44,352 nucleotides of DNA from Calditrichota bacterium. Lineage in GTDB: Bacteria > Calditrichota > Calditrichia > Calditrichales > J004. The position numbers were made by a program, and so were the translations under genes. Positions 1-9,061 of this stretch are shown here, piece after piece. The notes below the pieces were generated by a model. That model saw nothing but the letters and a program-made list of their open reading frames with translations, was not told the DNA's origin and made no database searches. Positions within the stretch are counted from its first letter, which is position 1. The number at the start of each line of letters is the position of its first letter. Where the stretch lies: positions 1 to 44,352 of the forward strand of contig RFFS01000158.1 of the NCBI GenBank assembly GCA_003696775.1. The letters are read 5' to 3'.

Positions 1-1
1 C

Positions 2-268
2 ATCAACCAGCAGGTACGCATCCGGGAAGCGGCCCGGGCGATCGATTTTCTGCAAATTGGCGACGAAACATACAGCCTGTTGGAACATTTTGACGAAGCC
101 CTGCAACTGACCCCCCTGGCAGACGGCGCCACGGAAGTACGATGGAGCTACCATTACCGTCTGCCGGGTCTGAGCGCGCGTCTGTTAAACCATTGGGTTT
201 ACGGGCCGCTGTTTCAACAAAGCCTGCGACAATCCGCCCTCCGTTTCAAACAGTTTATGGGAGAATAA
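2..268 (+). CDS. SRPBCC/START-like domain protein, C-terminal fragment
   Basis: The frame is open from the left edge, so the gene starts outside the window and only about 88 C-terminal residues are present. The fragment alternates beta-strand-like stretches (TEVRWSYHYRL) with a long amphipathic C-terminal helix (residues RLLNHWVYGPLFQQSLRQS), the usual end of the helix-grip SRPBCC (polyketide cyclase/START-like) fold that binds hydrophobic ligands. This is inference from pattern only; no catalytic motif is visible. It is followed by 185 bases without a gene. It could also be another small alpha/beta ligand-binding protein. Confidence 0.5.
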   Translation: MNQQVRIREAARAIDFLQIGDETYSLLEHFDEALQLTPLADGATEVRWSYHYRLPGLSARLLNHWVYGPLFQQSLRQSALRFKQFMGE

Positions 269-453
269 ATCAGCTTTCCATGACTTGATATCCGCCATCG
301 TTTTATCTGACTTTATAACTTCCGGAAACACATCCCATACCCGGGCGGGGTTCACCAAACCTTCAACTTATTCTCACATTTTACTTTTGTGCCCTTCCGT
401 GAAGCTTTTGCCACATTTTTTATTTTTATTGACGTCCAAAGGAGATAAAAAAT

Positions 454-1422
454 ATGCGGGCTTTCATCGGGTTTACCACGGTATTCTTTTTATGGGCATC
501 GTCCCTCACGGCGCAAACCTGCTGCTCCGCCGGTACTCCCGTCCTTTCGGCCATGACCGGTGCGGCGCCTTCCGCGGGACTCTTCCGTCTGTCCGTCGAT
601 TACGATTTAAACCGGGTGACCCGGGTATTCAATCGTGATCAGGCTATCGATGCCATCCGGCAACGCACCACGCAAGCGTTGTTACTTCGCCTTTCTTATG
701 GCTTTACCCGGCGCTGGGGCGTGGAGGCATTGCTGACCTATATCCGTCATCAACGGCAATTGAACCAGCCCAACAGCAGCGGTTCGCTGGAACCCCTGCT
801 TGCCGCCGGCGTGGGGGACGCCATTGTAATGCTTAACCATAACCTGATTGTCCCGGATATTGTATCACCCTGGCAATGGAGCATGGGGCTGGGACTCAAA
901 GCCCCCCTGGGCACTCCCGATCTGACCAGTGGCGGCATACTGCTTCCCGCGGACATGCAACCCGGCAGCGGCTCGTGGGATGGCCTGGGCTGGACGCGCG
1001 TCGGATTTTCGCTACGCCCGCATTGGCCCTTAACAGTGTTGCTGCAAATAGCCGCCCGTCACAATGGCACCTACAATCGTTTTAAAGTTGCCGGGAACAG
1101 CGCATTTAAACATTATGCGTTCGGTGATGTTATTTCATTGACCACGGGTGGCGCCTATCGCGCGGACGCCTTGACCATCCGGCTCCATGCCCGTTACCGT
1201 TATGCCCTGCGCGATCGCTTCGCGGATCAGCCTGTCGCCAATACAGGCGGGCAATGGCTTTTTCTGCTGGCCGGGCTGACTCTGGATACCATGGCGCCAT
1301 TCAGCTATCATTTCACCTTCACCTGGCCGGTTTGGCAAAAATTAAATGAAATACAGCTCACCACAACCTGGCGCTTGCTTGTGGGGATCGGCTGGCACTT
1401 TTACCGGGAGGCGAACTCATGA
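454..1422 (+). CDS. Secreted beta-barrel-like protein (putative outer-membrane protein)
   Basis: The 322-residue protein starts with a signal peptide (about residues 1-20, ending SLTAQ) and then the motif TCCSAGTP. I associate a Cys-Cys start of this kind with a group of uncharacterised FCB barrel proteins. The rest is amphipathic alternating sequence rich in Trp, Tyr and Gly (LSYGFTRRWGVEALLTYIR, FSLRPHWPLTVLLQIAARH), consistent with a 10-12 strand outer-membrane barrel, and it resembles the loosely annotated 'transporter / phenol MetA-pathway' type. The start has a good AAAGGAG ribosome site 9 bases upstream. Its stop overlaps the next start by 4 bases (ATGA), so it is translationally coupled to the DUF3179 lipoprotein and the pair probably works together in the envelope. 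The transported or bound substrate is unknown. Confidence 0.7.
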   Translation: MRAFIGFTTVFFLWASSLTAQTCCSAGTPVLSAMTGAAPSAGLFRLSVDYDLNRVTRVFNRDQAIDAIRQRTTQALLLRLSYGFTRRWGVEALLTYIRHQRQLNQPNSSGSLEPLLAAGVGDAIVMLNHNLIVPDIVSPWQWSMGLGLKAPLGTPDLTSGGILLPADMQPGSGSWDGLGWTRVGFSLRPHWPLTVLLQIAARHNGTYNRFKVAGNSAFKHYAFGDVISLTTGGAYRADALTIRLHARYRYALRDRFADQPVANTGGQWLFLLAGLTLDTMAPFSYHFTFTWPVWQKLNEIQLTTTWRLLVGIGWHFYREANS

Positions 1423-2492
1423 TACGTTTTATAGTTTTTTTGGCGGCTATCGGGCTGGTTGCATGTGATTTGGTACAGGACGCCGGTCCCGTACCGGAGG
1501 GCGCCTGGCTGATTCCCAAATCAGAAGTGCGGGACGGCGGCCCCGGCAAGGACGGTATCCCGGCTCTTACCCTGCCGGCATTCACCTCAACCGACGCCGC
1601 CCGAAGCTATCTTAAAGATGAAGACTTGGTTGTGATGGCCCGTGTGGGCGCGCTGATACGATTTTATCCGCATCGTATTTTGGATTGGCATGAAATTGTT
1701 AATGACCAGATGGACGAAACTTTCCTTACCGTTTCCTACTGCCCCTTAACCGGCTCGGCGGTGGGGCTGTTGCGTATATTACCGATCGACGGGCAAGCAA
1801 TCGCCACCACCTTCGGCGTATCCGGCCTGTTGTATAACAGCAATCTGATTCTTTACGACCGGGCCACGGACAGTTATTGGTCGCAAATGCGCAATCAATG
1901 CGTTTCCGGAAAACTTATCGGGCAAAAGCCGGTCAACATCCCTTTGGTGGAACTGCCCTTTGCCACGGCCCGGGCCCTATACCCCCGGGCGCGTGTTTTA
2001 TCGAACCAAACCGGGGTATATGGCAGCAGCCGGTACAACACCTACCCCTATGGAGATTACCGAACCAACAATGATTTTTTACTGTTTGATGTGAAACACG
2101 ACGATAACCGGTTACCCCGTAAGGAAAGGGTTTTGGGCGTTACCGTTAACGGCGCATCCAAAGCCTATCGCTTTTCGACTTTTACTCTCGGCACGCAAAT
2201 CGCCCGTGATAGCGTAGGCGGAACGCCGATTATCATCATCGGTGATTTCAGGCGTCGATTTATGGTGGCACTGGAACGCCACCGGGGTATCGTCCCCGTG
2301 GAAGGTTTGCAGGTATATGACGACCCGGCGCATCCGGAAGCGGTTATGAAAGACACCGATGGCCGTCTGTACGATTTATTCGGTCAAGTCATCTTTGGGC
2401 CGGATACGGGCAGTGCGCTCAATCCGCTGGAAAGTTACATCGCGTTCTGGTTTGCCTGGGCAGCATTCCACCCCGAAACCGACCTTTACTGA
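1419..2492 (+). CDS. DUF3179 domain-containing lipoprotein
   Basis: This is a 357-residue lipoprotein: a hydrophobic N-terminus ends in the lipobox GLVAC (Cys16), so it should be lipid-anchored in the envelope. The body matches the DUF3179 family: VSYCPLTGSAV in the first half, SGLLYNSNLILYDRATDSYW and then WSQMRNQCVSGKLIG in the middle, and a C-terminal VNGASKAYRFS segment. Two conserved cysteines, in SYCPL and NQCVSG, are typical. The family has no established biochemical role that I know of. It shares a 4-base ATGA overlap with the upstream barrel gene and has an upstream GGGAGG ribosome site. Its end overlaps the convergent peptidase gene by 7 bases with no hairpin between them. Confidence 0.88.
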   Translation: MIRFIVFLAAIGLVACDLVQDAGPVPEGAWLIPKSEVRDGGPGKDGIPALTLPAFTSTDAARSYLKDEDLVVMARVGALIRFYPHRILDWHEIVNDQMDETFLTVSYCPLTGSAVGLLRILPIDGQAIATTFGVSGLLYNSNLILYDRATDSYWSQMRNQCVSGKLIGQKPVNIPLVELPFATARALYPRARVLSNQTGVYGSSRYNTYPYGDYRTNNDFLLFDVKHDDNRLPRKERVLGVTVNGASKAYRFSTFTLGTQIARDSVGGTPIIIIGDFRRRFMVALERHRGIVPVEGLQVYDDPAHPEAVMKDTDGRLYDLFGQVIFGPDTGSALNPLESYIAFWFAWAAFHPETDLY

Positions 2493-3592
2493 CGCCATCC
2501 TTCAAGAGCGTCTTTATGGACCACAAAAGCCAGCACCTTCAGGCACACGTAATCGTCACGCATCATAAAATAGCCCTTCAGCCGGCCGTCCCAGGCTGTG
2601 CGCCAGGAATCCTTTACCAGGAACCAGTCGGCGTTTTGGTAGGTGGTTAACCCCACGATGTGCATCAAATGATCATCCGTGGTTGCACCGTTTTCAAAGC
2701 GTAATTCACGGGCCATTTGCGTAACACTTTGCGGAAAATCAAACGATGGTATGAAGCAGACATCCTTTACGGGCACGCGCCCCGGCTCGCTGATATCGGC
2801 GTCAATGGCCGCGGAATACCCTTTTTCAACGGCATGCTTCAACAGGCTGTAAAACGCGTCCAACGGCAGGTTTTGGTAAACGGAATCCCGCGCCCAGTTA
2901 TCGGGCACATCCAATACGATTTGAGAATGGAACGGCGCGTAGGTAAAAGACGTGAACATCCGGTAATCATCCGGGTTGAGCCTGCAGTAATCGTGTAAAA
3001 AACTTTGAGGGGTGTATTGTTGACCCTTGAAATTAAAGGTTGCCGGAGGCGGTCCCAGATATTCATCCAAAATACGACGGATATTGTGCAGCCCTTCTTC
3101 CATATCCCAATTACCGATTTTAGTGATTTCCTCGAGATATTTATCCAGCGCGGCGTATAACGGATCATGATTGAATGTTTTACAGGAACGGGTTTGCCCC
3201 GGATAGGCCGATTGCGGCACAATGCCGTACTTTTTTACAATCTTTAAAACACCGGTGAACAGATCGCCCGGCGCGAAACGGGAACGGCCGCGGGTTTGTA
3301 TGTAACGACGGGCCTTTTCCACAAAAGCCTGATAAACCGGATACATCATCGCCAGACGCACCGGCTGCACGCCCCGGCGCGCCATCTCCGATTCCAGAAA
3401 GGAAAGCGTGGAGAAACTCCAACAGGACGACGTGGTATCCTGATTGATCGGCTCAAGGTGTTGCAGGGGGTTAAAAGACTCCAGAGACGGCGGGGCTTGT
3501 AATTGTTGCGCCTCGGCCCGGGCGGCGTCATGCGGGGATTGCGCCCCAACCCGGAACGTCAGGCTGATCATCAAAATAAGAACGGTTTTCAT
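2486..3592 (-). CDS. Secreted C1 (papain/bleomycin hydrolase-like) cysteine peptidase
   Basis: The 368-residue protein has a signal peptide (residues 1-17, ending RVGAQ) followed by a C1-family peptidase. The nucleophile sits in QDTTSSCWSFST (Cys57), with the usual Gln at 51, and the catalytic histidine is probably His308 in DHLMHIVGL, matching the H-x-M-x3-G pattern of aminopeptidase C/bleomycin hydrolase. The third catalytic position reads VKDSW (Asp328) where papain-like enzymes have NSW. The C-terminal GYFMMRDDYV...VVHKDAL is also bleomycin-hydrolase-like. Export suggests degradation of peptides in the periplasm or outside, which would suit the nearby amino-acid symporters. The start ATG has a GAGGT site. 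It lies downstream of the ABC exporter on the same strand, 59 bases away. Confidence 0.85.
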   Translation of the reverse strand: MKTVLILMISLTFRVGAQSPHDAARAEAQQLQAPPSLESFNPLQHLEPINQDTTSSCWSFSTLSFLESEMARRGVQPVRLAMMYPVYQAFVEKARRYIQTRGRSRFAPGDLFTGVLKIVKKYGIVPQSAYPGQTRSCKTFNHDPLYAALDKYLEEITKIGNWDMEEGLHNIRRILDEYLGPPPATFNFKGQQYTPQSFLHDYCRLNPDDYRMFTSFTYAPFHSQIVLDVPDNWARDSVYQNLPLDAFYSLLKHAVEKGYSAAIDADISEPGRVPVKDVCFIPSFDFPQSVTQMARELRFENGATTDDHLMHIVGLTTYQNADWFLVKDSWRTAWDGRLKGYFMMRDDYVCLKVLAFVVHKDALEGWRQ

Positions 3593-3621
3593 AAGTACCT
3601 CGTCATAATGTTAAAATGTAA

Positions 3622-3636
3622 CCGCATACGGTGCGG
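3622..3636 (-). terminator. Weak stem-loop between ABC exporter and C1 peptidase
   Basis: A 5-bp stem (CCGCA/TGCGG) with a 5-base loop lies in the 59-base gap. On the minus strand it is followed by TTACATTTTAA, a broken T-rich run. It may attenuate transcription after the ABC gene, but the stem is short and it may be chance. Confidence 0.25.
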
Positions 3637-3651
3637 CCATGCCTTTGTGCA

Positions 3652-5460
3652 TTAATCCAGTTGCTCCAATTGTTCCTGTATCATCTGTCTGGCGTACAGG
3701 TCCGCATAAAGCCCGCCCTGTTCCATCAATTGATCATGGGTGCCCTGCTCGCCAATGCGGCCCTCATCCAACACGATAATCCAATCGGAATCCCGGATGG
3801 CCGAAATACGGTGCGACACCCAAAAACAGGTGCGATGGCGCATCACTTCTTTAAGATTATGCAAGATGGCTTCCTCGGTAATGGTATCGACCGCCGAGAG
3901 AGCGTCATCCAGCAATAAAATACGCGGATTTTTCAATATGGCCCGCGCAATGGCCAGGCGCTGTTTTTGTCCGCCGGAAAGATTGATGCCCCGCTCTCCG
4001 AGCATGGTGTCATAACCATCGGGCATATCCCGGATGGCGTCCGCCAGTCGGGCTGTTTGCGCCGCCTGTTCAATGGCTTCCAGTGAAGCGTCCGGCTGTC
4101 CAAAGGCGATGTTGTTACGGATGGTATCGGAAAACAGAAAGGTTTCCTGCGGTACGTACCCGATCGCCCTGCGTAATTCTTTTAAAGGAATGTGGCGGAT
4201 ATCCTGCCCATCCACAAATACCGTTCCAGGCGGGGGATTAAATTCACGGGTCAGCATGTGCATCAGCGTGGATTTACCGGCGCCGGTGCGGCCGACCACC
4301 GCCACTATTTGCCCGGCGGGCACTTCCAGACTGATATCCCGCAAAACCGGACGCTCATATCCGGGATAATGGAAATTCAGCGTATTGAAGGTGACGCGCC
4401 CCCCGCTCACCCGCGTTTGCGAGCGGGCTTCCGAATCATCCACCCGTGGCCGGGCGTTTAAAATATGCAGCAGCCGTTTGTGAGCCGCCGTTCCCTGTAA
4501 AAAGATACCCATCACCCAGCCCAGGGCAATAGAAGGCCAGATCAATTGACCAAGATAAAGGGTGAAGGCCACAAAATCACCGAGCGTGATCACTTTGGCA
4601 ATAATCAATCGACCGCCAAACAACAAAATCAATGCGGAACTTATACCGACAATCAGCATCATCGACGGGCGGAATCCGGCTTCGGCGCGGGCGTAATGCA
4701 TATTGCGATCCAGGTAAACGGCGTTTAATGCGTTAAAGCGTTGCCGTTCGTTTTTTTCCAACGCATAGGCTTTTATCACACGCATGCCGGCCAGATTTTC
4801 CTGTGCGCGGGTACTGAGCGCGGCGAACTGTTCCTGCACTTTTAAATAGCGCTGGTGAATCACGGCTCCAAAACGGTTGACCACCACGGCCATCACCGGC
4901 ACCGGTAGCAGGGCGATCAACGTCATCAGGGGGCTGATTTGCAACATCATGGCCGTAACAAAGATAAAGGTAGTAATCAGATTAACCGTGTACATCAACC
5001 CCGGCCCCACAACGGAACGGATGGCATTCAGATCGTTCGTCAGGCGGGACATCAGATCACCGGTATCGTTTTTGAGATAAAACGCGCGATCCAGGTGCTG
5101 CAGCTTACGGAACAGATCATTACGCAGATCATTCTCAACCAGCCGCGATACCACGATGACGGTACGGCGCATAAAATAACGGAAAACACCGGCCAGCAGG
5201 GTAAAGCCGATGATCCAGCCGGCATAGCCCAACAGTTCCGCCCATTTCACATCACCCTGTAAATAGTCGATGGACTGCTTGACGATGCGCGGCGCGATTA
5301 CGCCGGCCAGATTGGAAAGAATGATAAACAGCAAGCCCCATAACAAACGCCCTTTATACCGGGCCATGTAGGGCCGCAACCAACGCGCCAGATTTTTGAT
5401 AAACACCTCCCGGTTAAAAGGGGTAAAATAGCCCGCGCGGCCTTTTAATACAAATGGCAA
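3652..5460 (-). CDS. ABC transporter, fused permease/ATPase (MsbA-like exporter)
   Basis: A 602-residue half-transporter of the lipid/drug exporter type. The N-terminal half (about residues 35-310) carries six hydrophobic segments of a type 1 exporter membrane domain. The C-terminal half is a complete ATPase: Walker A GRTGAGKST, Q-loop YVPQETFLFSDTI, signature LSGGQKQR, Walker B ILLLDDALSAVD, H-loop SHRISA. It would act as a homodimer in the inner membrane, or pair with another half outside the window. The open frame begins at a TTG preceded by GGAAAG; the first in-frame ATG is residue 32, just before the first membrane helix, so the true N-terminus is uncertain. The substrate cannot be told from sequence. 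It is divergent from the CopD-like gene. Confidence 0.93.
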   Translation of the reverse strand: MPFVLKGRAGYFTPFNREVFIKNLARWLRPYMARYKGRLLWGLLFIILSNLAGVIAPRIVKQSIDYLQGDVKWAELLGYAGWIIGFTLLAGVFRYFMRRTVIVVSRLVENDLRNDLFRKLQHLDRAFYLKNDTGDLMSRLTNDLNAIRSVVGPGLMYTVNLITTFIFVTAMMLQISPLMTLIALLPVPVMAVVVNRFGAVIHQRYLKVQEQFAALSTRAQENLAGMRVIKAYALEKNERQRFNALNAVYLDRNMHYARAEAGFRPSMMLIVGISSALILLFGGRLIIAKVITLGDFVAFTLYLGQLIWPSIALGWVMGIFLQGTAAHKRLLHILNARPRVDDSEARSQTRVSGGRVTFNTLNFHYPGYERPVLRDISLEVPAGQIVAVVGRTGAGKSTLMHMLTREFNPPPGTVFVDGQDIRHIPLKELRRAIGYVPQETFLFSDTIRNNIAFGQPDASLEAIEQAAQTARLADAIRDMPDGYDTMLGERGINLSGGQKQRLAIARAILKNPRILLLDDALSAVDTITEEAILHNLKEVMRHRTCFWVSHRISAIRDSDWIIVLDEGRIGEQGTHDQLMEQGGLYADLYARQMIQEQLEQLD

Positions 5461-5579
5461 AATGGAAAGTCTTTCCGGGTAATCCCCAACCTTTATTTGT
5501 CTCCAGGCGCGGTCTTATCATCGTTTAATTACAAAAAAAAGACATAAAAGACTTTTTTACAATCTTTCATCAGCTTAAA

Positions 5580-5593
5580 TTAACATACGTTAA
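5580..5593. promoter_or_regulatory. Inverted repeat TTAAC-N4-GTTAA upstream of CopD-like gene
   Basis: A perfect 5-4-5 inverted repeat lies 27-40 bases before the CopD-like start, in the 159-base divergent region shared with the ABC exporter. It is followed by a second TTTAACATAA copy at 5599-5608. It could be an operator; no regulator is identified and AT-rich chance is possible. Confidence 0.3.
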
Positions 5594-5619
5594 GCACATT
5601 TAACATAAGGGACATCTTT

Positions 5620-6066
5620 ATGCTTTTTAAAATTCTGGTTTTGATTCATGTATTAAGCGCCACCATCTGGACGGGCGGTCATCTTATATTAACCACGCGC
5701 ATCCTGCCCGGGGTATTAAAAAACAGCGATGTGGACATGCTTAGGGATTTTGAGGCGCGTTATGAATCCATCGGCATTCCGGCGCTGCTGCTTCAAATCA
5801 TCACCGGTCTGTGGATGGCCCGGATCATGCTGCCGGACTGGAGCGCCTGGTTTGACATGTCCAATATCGCAGCCTTTCATATCATGATTAAGCTGGTTTT
5901 GTTGCTGTTAACCGCCCTTTTGGCCGTGGACGCCCGCTTTCGGGTCATTCCGAATCTGGACGCTTCCCGTCTCACGGACATGGCTGTCCATATCATCGCC
6001 ATTACCGTCCTGGCCGTTTTGTTCGTGATAACAGGCGTTAGTTTAAGCACGGGCGGGCTTTATTAA
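5620..6066 (+). CDS. CopD-like four-helix integral membrane protein
   Basis: A 148-residue membrane protein with four predicted helices (about 1-22, 52-70, 85-107 and 122-142). The N-terminal LIHVLSATIWTGGHL places a His in helix 1 and Trp-Thr-Gly-Gly-His at its end, and FHIMIK in helix 3 supplies another His. This arrangement is common in CopD/DUF2269-type membrane proteins that may bind heme or copper. Copper transport is not shown by this alone. A ribosome site (AAGGGA) lies 10 bases upstream. It is a single gene, divergent from the ABC exporter and convergent with the AGCS symporter. Confidence 0.65.
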   Translation: MLFKILVLIHVLSATIWTGGHLILTTRILPGVLKNSDVDMLRDFEARYESIGIPALLLQIITGLWMARIMLPDWSAWFDMSNIAAFHIMIKLVLLLLTALLAVDARFRVIPNLDASRLTDMAVHIIAITVLAVLFVITGVSLSTGGLY

Positions 6067-6074
6067 ACACAAAA

Positions 6075-6092
6075 GGCGTCCGTTGGGACGCC
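6075..6092 (-). terminator. Intrinsic terminator of the symporter operon
   Basis: A perfect 7-bp stem (GGCGTCC/GGACGCC) with a GTTG loop on the plus strand. On the minus strand it is followed by TTTTGTGTTT, so it ends transcription of the AGCS symporter, whose stop is 27 bases away. On the plus strand there is no T run, so it does not clearly serve the CopD-like gene. Confidence 0.75.
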
Positions 6093-6119
6093 CTGGATAT
6101 CGAATTGCCGCCGTACGGC

Positions 6120-7580
6120 TCAGGCCGCTTCTTCACTGAATTTTTTACGTGTGTACGAAGCCACCATGCCGGCCAGAAACAACAGGCCCACCAGATTGGG
6201 AAAAGCCATTAAGGCGTTACCGATATTACCGAGGTTCCAGACGATATTTAAGTATTCCAGGCTTTCACCGGCTATGGGCGTTATTATCGCTCCGATAAAA
6301 AGAAAGGCGATGAAGGTGTAACGGAAAGGCATGATCACTTTATTACCGCCCAAAAACTCTATGCATTTTTCACCATAATACGACCAGCCGATAAGGGTTG
6401 TATATCCGAAGATGAACGATGAAATGGCAATAATCGTCCCGCCCAGCCCAAACGGGATCACACTGTCGAAGGCTTGTTGGGTAACCAGAATACTGGTGAT
6501 GTTGCCCTCCACGCCGGCGCCGCGCCAGGCCTGGGTGAACTGATAGGCCCCCGTTAGCACGATCGTCAGGGTGGTCATGGTATTTACCAGAATGGTATCG
6601 ATAAACACACCGGTCATGGCGATCAGGCCGTTATGCACCGGTTCATCCGAAGCAGAAGCGCCCTGGGCAATCGCCGCCGACCCCAGCCCGGCTTCATTGG
6701 ATAGCAAACCACGGCTGACCCCGTTTTGTATGGCCAGACCCACCGAGGCGCCCACCAGTGGCTGCCAGCCAAAGGCCGATTTAAAAATCAAAACATAGGC
6801 GGCGGGTATCTGATCCACATTGGCAAGAATGATCCACAGGGAAAAAAAGATGTAAAAGATGATCATGGCCGGGACCAGTTTTTCGGAAACAGCGCCGATC
6901 TTTTTAATACCGCCGATGATCACCATCCCCACCAGCAGGGCAATAATCGCGCCGATTACATAATAATAAACGGCAGGCGCCTGTTCACCGGTAACACCGG
7001 CATGCACATATTGATTAATGGTATTGGCCAGAGATGCGGTCATGCTGTTGGATTGCGCCATGTTCCCGGTACCGATTAAGCAGGCGATAACACCGAAAAC
7101 GGCAAAAGCCGTTCCGAGCATATGGCCCAGTTTTTTGTTTTTAAGCCCGTTTTTCACATAATACATGGGGCCCCCGGCCATGGTACCGTTGGGCGCTACT
7201 TCGCGGTATTTTACGCCGAGAAAGCCTTCCGCGTATTTGGTGGCCATGCCAAACAATCCGGCTATCCACATAAATACCGGCGCGCCCGGCCCGCCGATGG
7301 CTATGGCCGTCGCCACACCGGCAATATTCCCGTTACCCACCGTGGCGGCCAACGCTGTCATCAACGCTGCGAACGGGGATATATCGCCATGCCCTTGTTC
7401 CGTGCGCGCTTCACGCGAAAAAATCAGTTTCAGGGAATACCACATTTTAGTGAATTGGATACCGCGTGTTACAAAAGTTAGAATGATGCCGGTAATCAAC
7501 AGCAGGCCGATCATGATCGGTCCCCACATTATATCATCCAGACGGGTAGTGAATTGAAGTACCTTATCAAAAAAAGTCAT
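6120..7580 (-). CDS. Sodium:alanine (AGCS-family) symporter
   Basis: A 486-residue inner-membrane carrier with about 11 hydrophobic segments. The family-defining stretch is clear near residue 80: GNGNIAGVATAIAIGGPGAP, then MATKYAEGFLGVKYR, and later GLLSNEAGLGSAA. AGCS proteins import alanine or glycine, and sometimes glutamine, with sodium or protons. The start ATG has an AAAGGAG site 7 bases upstream. It follows the SNF-type transporter by 21 bases on the same strand, so both are probably on one transcript that ends at the hairpin at 6075-6092. Family assignment is firm; the amino acid carried is not. Confidence 0.95.
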   Translation of the reverse strand: MTFFDKVLQFTTRLDDIMWGPIMIGLLLITGIILTFVTRGIQFTKMWYSLKLIFSREARTEQGHGDISPFAALMTALAATVGNGNIAGVATAIAIGGPGAPVFMWIAGLFGMATKYAEGFLGVKYREVAPNGTMAGGPMYYVKNGLKNKKLGHMLGTAFAVFGVIACLIGTGNMAQSNSMTASLANTINQYVHAGVTGEQAPAVYYYVIGAIIALLVGMVIIGGIKKIGAVSEKLVPAMIIFYIFFSLWIILANVDQIPAAYVLIFKSAFGWQPLVGASVGLAIQNGVSRGLLSNEAGLGSAAIAQGASASDEPVHNGLIAMTGVFIDTILVNTMTTLTIVLTGAYQFTQAWRGAGVEGNITSILVTQQAFDSVIPFGLGGTIIAISSFIFGYTTLIGWSYYGEKCIEFLGGNKVIMPFRYTFIAFLFIGAIITPIAGESLEYLNIVWNLGNIGNALMAFPNLVGLLFLAGMVASYTRKKFSEEAA

Positions 7581-7601
7581 CTATCGGCTCCTTTGGCGCA
7601 A

Positions 7602-8945
7602 TTAGAAAATATGAACGGTGTTTAACAGCACAAGCAAAATCACAAGGGGAATAACAAATCGTATGATGAACTTCCATAAGCCCCGGGTTTTGGCAAATAG
7701 CGGCGCGCCTTTTTCAACTTCATCGGCGGCCTTATCAATACCCCACACCCAGCCGACAAAAATACTAAGCGAAATGGCACCCACCGCCAGGGCGATATCC
7801 CCAAAGATAAAGCTCATCTGACTCAAAAAATCGGCGCTGGTAAAAGACGCCGGGATCAACCCGAAATTACTAAAAAATTCCGACGCGCCCTGCGACAGTG
7901 CCGAAGGCAGCCCCAACAAAAAGGTGATCCCGGCTACAATCCAAACGATGGTTTTACGATCCATTTTATGATCGTCGATTAAATAGGATACCGGTACTTC
8001 CAACAACGAGATGGTGGAAGTCAGCGCCGCGACGGTAAGCAATACAAAAAAGAGGGCACCCACCACCAATCCTCCGGGCATTTGGGCAAACAGTTCCGGT
8101 AATACAACAAATACCAGCGTGGGCCCCGCGGACGGGTCTTTGCCCATGGTAAACAAAGCGGGAAAAATAATAAGTCCGGCAAACAAGGCGATCAGCGTAT
8201 CAAAAAGCGCCACGCTGACGCCCGAAGTAACCAGGTTATCATTCTTGCTCAGATAGCTGCCATAGGTGATCATCGTGCCCATGCCCAGGCTTAATGAGAA
8301 GAAGGCCTGGCCCAGCGCCGCCAACAGGGTGCGTCCGGTAATTTTGGAAAAATCGGGTTTCAGGTAAAATTCCAATCCTTTTCCCGCGCCGTCCAAGGTC
8401 ATGGCGTATATAACCAGAGCCAACAACAGAATAAAAAAGAGCGGCATCAAAATTTTAGACCAACGTTCGATCCCCTCGGACACCCCTTTTTGCACAATCA
8501 GGGATGTAAGGGCCACAAACAGGGCAAACAGTGAAATCTCCGACCAGGGATCGGCAACAAAAGCTCCGAAACCGCCGACCTGCCCCACAAACATTTTATA
8601 GATATAGGCAACCGTCCATCCGGCGATAACCGCGTAAAAAGATAAAATTCCCACACCGGTGATCACCCCGAGAAAACCGGCCATGCGCCAAAAACTTTTG
8701 GGACGAATTTTTTCTATGGCGCCCACCGGGTTTTGTTGCGTCGCCCGGCCCAATGCCAGTTCGGCATACATATAGGGCAAACCGATCAACACCACAAATA
8801 TCACATAAAACAGGACAAAAGCACCGCCGCCGTTTTCTCCCGTTACGTAGGGGAAACGCCAGATATTACCTAAACCGATGGCCGATCCGGCCGCTGCCAT
8901 GATAAAACCTATTTTTGAATTCCATTGACCCCTGGGTGCGCTCAT
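7602..8945 (-). CDS. Sodium-dependent transporter, SNF/NSS family
   Basis: A 447-residue neurotransmitter:sodium symporter homologue of the LeuT/MhsT fold. Helix 1 carries the diagnostic AAGSAIGLGNIWRFPYV, followed by ENGGGAFVLFY, and the unwound helix 6 region reads GQAFFSLSLGMGTMITYGSYL. Length and an 11-12 helix profile are normal for bacterial members. It should import an amino acid with sodium. A strong AGGAGG ribosome site precedes the ATG, and a good TTGACA-type promoter lies about 120 bases upstream. It is the first gene of a two-gene amino-acid uptake operon with the AGCS symporter. Confidence 0.95.
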   Translation of the reverse strand: MSAPRGQWNSKIGFIMAAAGSAIGLGNIWRFPYVTGENGGGAFVLFYVIFVVLIGLPYMYAELALGRATQQNPVGAIEKIRPKSFWRMAGFLGVITGVGILSFYAVIAGWTVAYIYKMFVGQVGGFGAFVADPWSEISLFALFVALTSLIVQKGVSEGIERWSKILMPLFFILLLALVIYAMTLDGAGKGLEFYLKPDFSKITGRTLLAALGQAFFSLSLGMGTMITYGSYLSKNDNLVTSGVSVALFDTLIALFAGLIIFPALFTMGKDPSAGPTLVFVVLPELFAQMPGGLVVGALFFVLLTVAALTSTISLLEVPVSYLIDDHKMDRKTIVWIVAGITFLLGLPSALSQGASEFFSNFGLIPASFTSADFLSQMSFIFGDIALAVGAISLSIFVGWVWGIDKAADEVEKGAPLFAKTRGLWKFIIRFVIPLVILLVLLNTVHIF

Positions 8946-9061
8946 GAATTGTGGTCCTCCTAAAAAAATATGGGCGGGATTGAGTTAGTCCGGTACGGCC
9001 TTACGGCCAATAAAGCATTGAATATAAATAAAAAAACTAAAAATGAAAATGTAACTGAAGT

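Noticed and set aside
285-638. Frame overlapping the start of the 322-aa barrel gene
   Set aside because: It lacks a ribosome site and domain; the barrel frame has both a signal peptide and AAAGGAG.
8997-9008. GGCC-TTAC-GGCC hairpin in the leader of the SNF transporter, considered as a riboswitch part
   Set aside because: Only a 4-bp stem; the surrounding leader is AT-rich without conserved aptamer elements such as those of glycine or lysine riboswitches.
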